From the NCBI GenBank assembly GCA_030770425.1, contig JASJFT010000016.1, forward strand, positions 1 through 64,000: a DNA stretch of 64,000 bases. Direction: 5' to 3'. This DNA is from Darksidea phi (lineage: Eukaryota > Ascomycota > Dothideomycetes > Pleosporales > Lentitheciaceae). A program made the position numbers and the translations under genes. Below the pieces are notes generated by a model. That model saw nothing but the letters and a program-made list of their open reading frames with translations. It ran no database searches and was not told the origin of the DNA. Below are positions 1 through 9,706 of the stretch, piece by piece (within the stretch, counting starts at the first letter, position 1; every line of letters starts with the position of its first letter).

Positions 1-74
<74 letters not shown>
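1..74. repeat. Poly-C homopolymer at the left edge
   Basis: Seventy-four consecutive C residues open the window. This is not the fungal telomere repeat TTAGGG. A homopolymer this long at a contig end may be an assembly or polishing artefact; a genuine C tract is possible but less likely. Confidence 0.9.
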
Positions 75-75
<1 letters not shown>

Positions 76-102
76 CGGGCGAGGCGGGAGAAGCCGACCC
101 GC

Positions 103-175
103 CCACGCTGGCACCTAAGTCCACGCTGACACCTAAGTCAACGTACTGTGTGGTACTGGTACTGGTACTGGTACT
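103..175. repeat. Two short tandem repeats upstream of the permease
   Basis: An 18-bp unit occurs twice in tandem (103-120 and 121-138) with one mismatch. It is followed by four exact copies of the hexamer ggtact at 152-175. Together with the poly-C tract this makes the first 175 bases simple-sequence DNA. The stretch 176-551 holds no gene I can support and probably contains the promoter and leader of the permease. Confidence 0.85.
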
Positions 176-551
176 GTACATAGCGCAAACTGCTCCACCA
201 CGACAATGGGAGCTGCACTCCCACAGCCTCACAAGTCCCAAGGCAAAATGTGCGTCCCGACCATTTGGATCATGCGACTACCTACCACGCATTTATTTTT
301 CCTGCCGCGTAAGAGCGCGCCTCTCGTTCTCGGTGGCGTCCAGTCCGCAGGCCTCAGCGTGCGTCGGCTGCAGACCACCTGGCCTTCTCCGTGGATCCAG
401 GCCCTGCGCGCTAAGACGTGAACAAAGTGCGCCCTCGCACCTCACGGCTCCCTGTCTCAGATAAAGCCTTTTGGCATCCGTTCGACTTCTTACCATCCGC
501 ATCGCCTCTTCGCCCCACCCGCCCCTTCATCGCTGTCGTAACATTCACAAC

Positions 552-2451
552 ATGGCCGACAAGGATCTCGAAGTCGTCACACAGACCATGCCTGACTACC
601 ACGATGGGCTCCGCGAGAAACCCAGCCCGTCTAGCCGCACCGGCCATGCATCAGGCGTTGCGTCCAAGAATTCTTTCGAAGTGCGTTTCTGCCCGTTGCA
701 CTCGATTGGTTGTGACATGTGCTGACTTGATACAAGCGATACATCAGCCAACTCGGCATCATAAACTTCGGTTTTTGCCTGCAGTGTGGATGGGAGCTTC
801 TTTGTTTGACCTTCCAGTTTGCCTGGCTCAACGGCGGTCCTGCTTCCATCGTATATGGCTCCATCGTCGCCGGCATCGGCTCGACGCTGGTTGCTACTGC
901 TCTAGGAGAAATGGCCTCAATGTAAGAGCCCCGGCATTGTCTTTAGAATGCCGCACTTGTTCTCGACCTGGACTGATCGGCACTATCATAGGGATCCCAC
1001 CGTCGGTGCACAATACCGATGGTCGGCTCGCTTTGCTCAGAACTCACCCGTGTTTTGGGGATTCGTGCAGGGTACGATATGTTTCCAACGGGGACCTTTA
1101 TACGTGCAGTAGTAGCTGACACTTGGTCTAGGGTGGATTACCGTTATTGCCTGGATATGCAACGTAGCCGGAGGCTTTTCCATCCAGGCCAACGTCCTGT
1201 CTGGCCTGATTATATTCAACGTCCCAACTTACGAACCAAAGGCGTGGCATTCGACACTCTTTCTTATAGGCTTCACCATTATTCCCGTAATACTCAACTT
1301 AACGTTGCGAAAAGTGATCAACTCTCTCGAAACGATCGCCGGAATCTTACACCTTCTCTTCTTTGTCGGCCTTATTATTATGCTCGCTACGCTAGCGAAA
1401 CGTAGTACGGCCGGATTCGTCTTTAACACCTTATACACCAACAGTGGTTGGGACAATCCTGGTGTTGCCTTCTCAATTGGTATGCTTACAACAGCGTATG
1501 CAGTTAGTAGCTTTGATGGCGTTCTTCATATGAGTAAGTTATGCTTAACCTAACGCACACCTCCAAACCTAACGTGACAAACAGTCGATGAGACCAAGGA
1601 GCCACGAAAACTGGTGCCCAAAGCCATGTTCTTCTCGACCACCTCCAATTCCGTCATGCAATTTGTGTTTGCTATTGCTCTAATGTTCTGCATTGGAGAT
1701 GAGGAGGCTATCTCTAAATCTACGCTGCCAATTGTCGAAGTCTTCTATTCTGCGTGTGTAATTGCTCTTCTTAGAAGCCAAGATTCCATAACTAACTCGA
1801 GGATCCAGCACGGAATCGAAAGCCGCATCAACCATCCTGGTTCTCTTAATACTCTGCGTGCAGGCTATCGCCAATTTCAACGGCATTGCATCAGTGTCGC
1901 GTTTAGTCTGGGCCTTTGCATGCGACAAGGGCCTCCCATTCAATGAATACTTCACACAGGTAAGCTTTCACTCAACGCAAACAAACCTAGCTCACCAAGC
2001 AATATAGATCCACCCAACGCTTCAAGTCCCGCTACCCGCTCTCTTCCTTGTCGGCACCGTTTGCTGCTTGCTCTCACTCATTAATCTCGGCTCAACTACC
2101 GCGTTTAGCGCCCTTCTTGCTCTCCCCACAATCGCCCTCTACATATCGTACATCATCCCTATAGTACTTCTCCTACTGCGCCAGCTCAGTGGCAAACACC
2201 CTATATACGGACCTTGGCAACTTGGACGATGGAGTATCCCGACTAAACTCGCCGCCCTGGTCTACTTGATCTACGTTACCATCTTCGTGCCGTTTCCGGC
2301 GTCCCGGCCAACAACCAGTCTTACGATGAACTACGCGGCGCCAATCTTCCTGGGGCTTATGGTACTCGCCATGATGGATTGGTTTATTCGTGGAAGGAAG
2401 AAGTTCGAGGTGCCTACCATGGCACTCGAGTGGGAAGTAGAGAATTCTTAG
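552..2451 (+). CDS. APC-family amino acid / GABA permease
   Basis: Plasma-membrane amino acid, choline or GABA transporter of the fungal APC superfamily. Seven exons join in frame: 552-680, 737-921, 992-1071, 1132-1533, 1585-1753, 1809-1959, 2008-2451, giving about 519 residues, the usual family length. Introns are 48-70 nt with GT..AG ends. Family signatures read across the joins: SQLGIINFGF, FAWLNGGPASIVYG, then DPTVGAQYRWSARFA followed by FWGFVQGWITVIAWIC, then SSFDGVLHMIDETKEPRKLVPKA split as SSFDGVLHM and IDETKEPRKLVPKA, and NFNGIASVSRLVWAFACDKG. Many hydrophobic helices are visible. The ATG at 552 lies in a good context (caacATGGCC). Nothing is broken, unlike the neighbours to the right. 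The substrate cannot be told from sequence. Confidence 0.93.
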
Positions 2452-3189
2452 TTGGATTGGAATATCTAGGTATCATGTGGAGGATTCACGCGTTAACGGA
2501 TCTATGAATGAGCCATGAGCGAAGCACACATAGGTAGAGAAGATGACACATACTCTGCGAATCAGACGAATTTCTTCGGCGCCATGGCGCTCAACAGACA
2601 ATTACCTTTGCCACCGCCTTGATTCCAACAGCCACCACTCAACCTCTCGCATTGCGGCCGCCCACTCTCCCGGCACCCGAACCTTCGGGGCGTTGGGCTT
2701 CGCCTTAGTTCCAGTCATTGTGGCGACATGAGCGGGTAAGGTTCTGGAAGAATCGGGCTTTGAAGAACCGCTTGCCAACCATGAAGCGGGGCAGTGCAGG
2801 CGTCAAGGTAGCGACAGCGCCTCTGACCGGCACATGATCGTCTTTTGCACCGTGCTCGTATGCAGTGCATTAGCCATGCGCACGCCATGGTGCCTTGTCA
2901 TAATTACGAGACCGTATTGGCAAAGCCTTCATCGCACCGTTTTTGCTTCTTCCGCCCCCTGAATATTGCCGCAATGCGCCATTGAGGCTATCGAGTCATA
3001 ACCCCCCTGCTGTATGCGTTCTGGGCGCAAGCGTGATCGACCTGACGAAAGGTCTGGGGCAGAGAGTGGAATTCTGACCGTTCAGCAGTTATGGCTTGTT
3101 GTGCCAGGAAATGGCATGACCCCGCTTCCCTCACCCTGAGTCGTACTCGCCTGCGCTGGAAACTTACCTAGCCTAATAGGTCCTCTCCT
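2452..3189. other. No gene seen
   Basis: Between the permease stop and the MFS relic I see no supported reading frame. The first part presumably holds the permease 3' untranslated region. Confidence 0.5.
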
Positions 3190-4721
3190 ATCGTATTTTC
3201 CTTGCAAAGACCCCAACGATGCCGGCGTCGAAGTAGCGCAGGTTAGCGGTGGCGAGAGTGCAATCTTGGACCGTGTCGCGGATATTCGTTACGTTATCCC
3301 TCAAATGTTTGTTCTGATGTGTGACTTGGTTGCTTTGACGGTTCAGGTGACGAGAACGAATCTTCGTGGCTGGATCAAACGTCTCGACCTCTAATTCATT
3401 CGCTTCTACCGTGTTGCGGACTCCAAATCCAAGTGAATTAATCACATAACCTGGATACGTTGGGCTTAGCGGAATTGTTGGGATTGTCATCTTACCTGTG
3501 ATCATAATGCCTGCGTTGTTTGCGAAGCCAACTGCAAGTGTCCCTGCTGCCAAGATCATCGCGCTAAAAAAGGCGACGGAGTGATCTGCTTGCAAGGGTG
3601 AGAGTCGATATCGAACCAGTCCGTGAATTATAAGTGGCAAGACTACGATTCTTGGGAGGAGGCCGAGCAGCCTGACACGTAAGGTAGGACTATCTCTGGA
3701 AGAGTTTCTCTTGTAGGCATAAGTGGAAAAGGCGCGATCAGAATGCTTAGCTTTGGGTTGTCAGACAGCATATGCCATTGTTGAGGATCCGGATCCAGCA
3801 AACCGTTCTCGGTTCTGATCACAACAATAACGTGATCGTAGGGCATGTAGAGAGTGAGAAGGATAGCCACGATCCAAAGAATAAAAGCGATCCCGAAGGG
3901 TGGCTATGGAATGCGTATCATTACTGGTGATAGACCTGTGTCGCAGACATATCCGAGGAAGTACATTGCGAGTGGCCAGTTGGCCTTGCAAGGGATTTCG
4001 TTTGAACGTTTTAGGTACGTGGGCAACAGCCATCATACCTGTTTTCATCATGTTTTCTGTTCAGGCTCATGATCTTGGCTATCGCAAGCATCACAGACAA
4101 GCCACCCCGAAAAACAAGGAATGCACTCGATGTTAGAAGAGCGGAGAGAGGCATTTGGTCGTGGAGAGAACCTGAACTCCTCGGTCTTGATTTGGCGGCT
4201 GGGACGAGGCTTTGCCTATAAACTAAAACAAAGAAGGCATTGCTGGTTATCACGCCGAAATGGTTGCAGCAATAGACCAACCTTTTTCCGTATCTGCCTA
4301 ATATGCCCGTAAGGGATGGAGAGGTCAAGGACTATCATGGTAAGCCGAAGCATCAGAAGGAGTTGGGTTTTGGTACCACAGAGCCCGTCAGGAAGAACGC
4401 CCCAAGCACGTAGCTGTAAAAGCTTCTGTTAAACGCCACTAGCCTTGCACCTTCTTTCTTCGATGCCATAGCCGGCCCAGATTGGTTTTCTAATGCTCAA
4501 AGAAGGACCGATCGTCGCGTATAGGTTCGACATATCGACAGCTCAAGCAATTGAAGTTTTGGGGCGAGAAGGTGGTAAAATGCGAAGCATGTAATGAACT
4601 GTAGAGCGAGGACGTAATGGACGGGACTTCGTGGGGCACTCTTTGCGGCACGGCCAGCTTTAGCGCCATCACGAGTTGACCCTAGAAGCCTAGTTCTTTC
4701 GTCTGGAAGAGTTGCCGACAT
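3190..4721 (-). pseudogene. Decayed MFS transporter
   Basis: Read on the minus strand, pieces of a fungal major facilitator protein appear in order but in different frames and with stops. The start near 4721 gives MMSATLPDERTRLLGS, a typical cytosolic N-terminus, followed by a first-helix region ending LELSICRTY that matches the ELP(I/V)CR-Y pattern of fungal MFS proteins. Around 4290-4340 a fragment reads SIPYG, as in the helix 2 region. Around 3480-3560 the fragment FFSAMILAAGTLAVGFA is followed, after a probable intron, by VINSLGFGVRNTV, matching the LALGTL...YTLGFG segment of late helices. Several in-frame stops (for example near 4200-4260) rule out an intact product. Assignment to MFS is good; substrate is unknown. 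Confidence 0.7.
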
Positions 4722-6088
4722 CATTAAGATTGAGATTTGCGTCCACGATAGACATGATACATAAAGGGCCGCTGCTGAGATTGTGCCAAGGCTCTGTGAT
4801 ACCACTAGACCCCCACAGCGAATGTACCACAACAGCGGGAATCTTAATAGACACTGTCCGAAACCGTCGCGCCGGTGTTAGCTTCAAGGTAGTGAGCCGT
4901 TAGAAAAGTTTAAGCTTATGTTTATTACAGAACTAAATTTTACACAGAACGCTCCATCCGGCCCCATTAAGTAAGAACTGTTATCTCGGAGCAAGAATTA
5001 ATAACTTGGCCGTGACTGTAGCTTCTGCTCGGAATCTCCGCTCGCCATCATGCTATGTGGAGATTTAGAAAACGCTTTCGCATATCCGCCACCTGTGGGT
5101 GTCTAGACTTGTGCGGCTTGACAATGGCCGTGGGCTAAGTCCGGCACGAACGCATTGGATGCTGTGCCCGGTAATGGGTGCAAAGGCTGGCAGGCAGAAC
5201 AAGACGTCGTACATGCACATCATAACACAGAATGCTGACAGTGCTTATGGTCATCCAAGGGCTTTTAAGACAGGTTCGGAGCTTTAGCTGATGCTTGGTG
5301 ATCCATCCGAAAGTAACGGAGCGTGCATTAGCGGCTGCGGCTAGTAAGGCGGAGGAAGTTTGAGATGGGGGCTTTTCCGATATTACGGGATATAAGTAGT
5401 GTGTTCCCAGATGTGATCGTGAAGCAGCCGTGCGTCATCTGTACGCATCTGGAAGCTGTCAGTTCCACGAGCCAGCCGAATGGAGAACGGCGTCGATTCT
5501 CGCCAGTTCACTTTTCCAGCAGCTCCGATATACCTTGATTCCACCACAATCTCATCACATACACACGACGTGACTCGCCTCCTCTCTTTTAGCCCCCGCC
5601 CCGTGACTCGCTTTCTTTATATCACTTTCCATCACATCCCAGTTGCTACGAGAATAGATAACAATAAACCATCGGTGTCGCACAGAACCCCAAACTCAGT
5701 CCAAGTGAAATGTGACACCGAGAAATTCCGGGGGGGATTTTGGACAACAGCGGTAATTTCGAATGGGCGCTGTTGGGAACGGTCGCAGTTGTGGTCTTCC
5801 CGGGCGGCTCGCGCACAGGCCACTTTCGGCTAGAGAACGTCAGGACCAATCGTTCTAGCATTGCCACATGTGCAGCTTTCTTGGTATACCGGCATTGTAT
5901 TATCGCCCTTTGCTCAGGCAACGGCAAAGAGAATGTGGGGAGGTTGAGCTGCAGCATTGTGCTCATGAGCGCAGCCTTGCCGACCCCACCCTTACTCCGA
6001 CCAATGCAATGTCCGCGATGTCGAGCAAGGGAGCGGCACAGTAAAAGTTGAAACAGTACGCAGAGCTTCGCTTGGACACCATACTGTA
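4722..6088. other. No gene seen
   Basis: Only short unsupported frames occur on both strands. The right part may carry the promoter and leader of the gene at 6089. Confidence 0.45.
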
Positions 6089-7577
6089 GTGAGCGGATCG
6101 CTCAGGGAGCATATAGCTGCGGATGCTCAAAAAGCCGGCATGCGACAGGTTGCTATCTTCGTCGTTTCCAGGTCTTTTCATAGATCACAGGCTCAGAATA
6201 GTGGCACCGAACGGGTCAGATCATCGTTGGTCATACCGCCTCTGCACCTCGTTCCATGCGTCGTCGCTGATTGGCTCGCGACCGTCCTCTCTATGCGTTT
6301 TCCCCGACGACCAACGATAAGCATACAAGCACTTCCTAGCATACACACTGCGTTTGCTACTACCTACGGCCAAACTAGCAGTACATCGGCCAATGGGAGC
6401 CCTGGAAGTAATATCGAGGAGGGGATTGAAGTCGTTCCAATCGAGCGGTCGAACACTACATGTGCGAAGATCGTTTCGCCAGTCATCGACGAGAAAGAAA
6501 TTGTGCCACAGACCCAGCTGGAGCTATATATTGCCACAAAACCATTGCCAAGCCTCCCGCGTCTGAGAAGGAAACCGACCCTAAAAAGGAGATGGGATCG
6601 ATTACCAGTGAAACAGCGGATCTTGGTCTTGATTGGCATACAGTTGAGCTTGCTTCTGGTCTTATTCGGGAGTTATATGTCCGTCAGAGCAAGACTTCAC
6701 AACAGGTGCGTCACGGTACAAATTAAAGGACCTGCGCGCTGACACTCCTTCTAGAAAAGAAAGCAAAGAAGTGCAGTCAGCCGACGAAGGCACTTCTCTA
6801 GCACCAAGTAGCCCACCGATCGCGAAGGGCATATATAGCCTTCGTCTTGGCAAGCCACGACAGCAAAGCTCCACATGCCTTTCAATGAATAACGGATCTG
6901 TAGCGTGGGCTTGCACTGACGGCGGGTCTCTAAAAGTTGACATCTCCACATCGCCATCTGGCCAAGTCGCGAACGAACTTATAAGTCTCGGGTCATTAGG
7001 GGATCCAAGTCAAAACATATACGGACAGCAGCCACCTGAGGTCACTTCGACAAAGGTTTTTCTAGCCGTAAAAACGGCAGATTCGGGCAATGGGCCCGTG
7101 TATTCATTCAAAACCACCTATAATCGTACTGTACTCCTACCGGGATCTCAATTACCTCAAGCGGGAGATTCTTCAGGTTTGACAGCCAATGTTGAGGGTA
7201 CAGCCATGGAACTTGAAGACAGGCCTTGGCTCTGCTTCTTTAACGAAACAATCATCGAAGGATTCATCTACGCTCCTCAGAACTTGACCCCAACTGCCCT
7301 CAGAAATATTTCCGGGGCCTCTCAGATGCCTCGCTTTCCTTACACCCTGGAGCTTAACGAGCAGTGGTCTCTGAATGATACAGGACCATATTGCGAGCGA
7401 AAGAAGGTGTTGGAAAATGGACAGCTCCTTCCGGATGGCACGAGCAAGTACTGGCTCAGCTTGAGTGAGCCTGCATACGTTCTCACCAAGGCTCGTGGAA
7501 ATATCATCTCCAGCACTCAACAAAAAAGACAGCAGACACCTTCCACAAATGCTTGCCGGTGCGAGTGGGATCTGTAA
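6089..7577 (+). CDS. Single-pass membrane protein, DUF7820-like
   Basis: Two exons, 6089-6705 and 6755-7577, join in frame across a 49-nt GT..AG intron (the split codon gives R before KESKEVQ). The product would be about 479 residues. A basic stretch RRWDRLPVKQR precedes one hydrophobic segment (ILVLIGIQLSLLLVLFG), then a long extracellular part with several Asn-X-Ser/Thr sites and Cys pairs (SSTCLSMNNGSVAWACTDGG, RPWLCFFNETIIEGF). This layout, including a WxRLP-KxR motif before the helix, is that of a fungal family I know as DUF7820; the function is unknown. The exact start is uncertain: the ATG at 6089 is used here, and the ATG at 6293 is a shorter alternative. The gene sits between decayed genes yet has no internal stop. 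Confidence 0.75.
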
Positions 7578-7626
7578 ACATTCGTATCGCGATCATGCGA
7601 GCACCATACAAACTTCATATTGACAT

Positions 7627-8131
7627 TTACTTGTTCCGGTTCGCCATCGTCTTCTCGAAGCTACGACTACAGGCCTCAATTACATTTCCCCACGGATCCT
7701 GCATATTGTCTCACTCCTTCCGCTTCAATGTCACCTGTACAGCCGTGTCTCCGATTTGCCTCGCTCCCGCCTTCACCCCTATCAAGCAGCGCTTCCGGAT
7801 CCGGATCAGTAAGTGCAAGATGGAAAATACCTCCGCGGGTATAACTGAACTCCGATGGCTCCGATATTGGCGGGTCGATAAACTGGAAGAGCTCGAAGCC
7901 AACGTCATTACCTGCCGTTAGGAAGGCGAGCTTCGCTCTGTCGAGCTTGCTGTCGTGGACACGGAAGATTGGGGCGCAGGAATCAGTTGACCGGTCGTAG
8001 CATACGGTATTGCGCAAGCGGCGGAACCCGAAGCGATTGTTGTACCATTCGATAGAGGTTTCAAGATCCGGAACGTGCAAGGCGATGTGGTTGAGAACGC
8101 GATTATGGGGACTCGTTCCGTAGAACGACAT
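7627..8131 (-). pseudogene. Broken VOC / glyoxalase-like gene
   Basis: On the minus strand the ATG at 8131 opens a VOC (glyoxalase/dioxygenase fold) protein: VLNHIALHVPDLETSIEWY, then FRVHDSKLDRAKLAFL and a GGIFHLALTDPDPEALL segment, in normal family order. Near 7778-7790 the frame is lost; the following family sequence (GARQIGDTAVQVTLKRKE) continues in another frame, then a TGA interrupts it, then the terminal DPWGNVIEACSRSFEKT motif follows in that same frame to a stop at 7627. One frameshift plus one nonsense codon, with no splice sites that would remove them, make this a recent pseudogene. Members of this family bind metal and act on small electrophiles or aromatic compounds; the substrate here is unknown. 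Confidence 0.85.
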
Positions 8132-8879
8132 GTTCAGAGGATGGCAGCAAGCTTTCGGATGCGCCTTTCGACGACTCTTTGAGCTTTCCTTCTACCTCTT
8201 CGTGACCTTAAACCCCCGATGTATAATATGATTTCTTTCTTGCCCAGTATTTCCCAACGGTAGATTTTTTCCCCGGTTTAAGCGTTCTCATGAACATGTA
8301 TGCAGGAAATATATTTCTAACTTCGCCGCCGTATCAATTCTTACAGTGGAAGATTCCCCGATGTTGGTTCATACTCATATGCCCATCTAACAACCTTGAA
8401 ATGCCACCATCGGGGAACTTTTCCCAGCACATAACGACCGCTCAGCATTCCCGTATCTTCGCCCGGCAACCACATCTTCCACGATTGTATCGGAGCCATG
8501 TATAAGAAGGTATGTTTGCGAAGGTGGGATAGAAACGACGCGGTACACACTATGCGGTTTTGAAAAGTTTGCATGTGCTCAGCCAGGAGACTTCCGAATG
8601 CATCGTGAGAACAGTACAGAATCGGCAAAGCCTCCGTCAGTAACGACGTCTTATGCATCTCAGCGATCTCATATTCATGTGTTCGAGTTCCGTCAGCATT
8701 CACTTCTTCTCCCACTCAAGACTTCTAGGTTTCTCCACATAGAACAGACTTCATCACTACCTGAAAAAAAGCTCGCTCTGATACCCCTCCCAACCACTCG
8801 TTCACTCAACTAAAACCGCCACCATGTCCATAAAGGGAAACCCCCATAAAAGAAACGAAACCCCCGCCTCAAAGAATTA
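8132..8879. other. No intact gene; one unexplained minus-strand frame
   Basis: A minus-strand open stretch at 8341-8715 has some coding look (for example EDTGMLSGRYVLGKV), vaguely like the C-terminus of short-chain dehydrogenases, but I cannot assign it. Confidence 0.3.
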
Positions 8880-9706
8880 CACGATGACATCCCCCTCTTC
8901 AACGTGGGCTCAAAAGTCATCGCCATAACCGGCACCGCCGCAGGAATCGTCTTCGCCACTGCCTTCCTCACCTCGTAAGGTGCCAAGGTAGCCATCTCAG
9001 ACGTCAACGGAGCGAACCTGCAAATCGCCGCTAAAGAATTTGTAAGGCTTGCGTAGGGATGTTGAGGGGGTGCCAATGACGCAAGTTTATGTCAGGAAAA
9101 GAAGCAGGTTCACGGCTGGGTGGAGGAGGTAGTGGGGCAGTGGGGGAAGCCGAATGGGCCGGCGAATTCGACGTGTGTGATTCAAAGTGTATTAGTATCG
9201 CGGGATTCGAAGACTTGAACGATGAAAATTGTCGGTATTCGAGCCGATAATCACGGTTGGGAGAGAAAAGTTTCGAAGACCTACGGCGCGATACAATTTA
9301 CTCTAGTACTTGGATCACCCATCTCCGTCACCGCCGTCTTGGTTAAGCCGATACCGCCATGTTTCAACACCGTATACCCTGCGTGTTTCGGGAAGCCGCC
9401 TAGGCCTGCGATGCTGGATGCATCGACAATACTCCCTTCTCGTTCATCTAGCAGATTTACGCGCACATGCATTGCATGGCGCCCGTAACGTCGACCTATA
9501 ACAGTTTAGCACGGCGCTTTCGTACGTCGGAGTAAGGATGAGAGGAGGCGAGAAAGCATGCATATATCTAAAACAAATACCTAGAGGTATCATCGATACC
9601 GAGATGTATCGAGAGTCTGTGAGGATCTGTGGGAACGAGGGCGATTACAAGATTCTGATTTGGCGTAAGGGGAGACTGGATGAGGTTACTGCGTTGATTG
9701 TATGAG
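8880..9706 (+). pseudogene. Short-chain dehydrogenase relic with an inverted internal segment
   Basis: Plus-strand pieces give the Rossmann start GSKVIAITGTAAGIVFATAF, an in-frame TAA, GAKVAISDVNGANLQIAAKEF (split here as GAKVAISDVN and GANLQIAAKEF) ending at a GTAAGG donor near 9041, then QVHGWVEEVVGQWGKPNG near 9105-9165, equal to the helix before the NAG motif. The C-terminal part, RGIIDTEMYRESV, follows on the plus strand from about 9571 and ends at a TGA at 9704-9706. The catalytic middle (serine and Tyr-Lys region) is missing in this orientation and is found on the minus strand at 9281-9500. The classical SDR NAD(P)-dependent oxidoreductase family is clear; the gene cannot make a working enzyme. 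Confidence 0.75.
9281..9510 (-). pseudogene. Inverted middle part of the SDR relic
   Basis: On the minus strand, VDVTGAMQCM (about 9500-9470) is followed, after a frame change, by RVNLLDEREGSIVDASSIAG, GLGGFPKHAGYTVLKHG and IGLTKTAVTEMGDPSTRVNC, ending IAP at 9281. This is the catalytic core of an SDR: the NASS serine strand, the YxxxK motif (here YTVLK, intact), and the RVNCIAP strand. The residues expected right after NCIAP (GIIDTEM) sit on the plus strand at about 9571. The inversion breakpoints therefore lie near 9281 and between 9510 and 9570. Confidence 0.75.

Noticed and set aside
5480..6051. Frames upstream of the DUF7820-like gene as extra 5' exons
   Set aside because: No family sequence and no splice pair that extends the protein convincingly.
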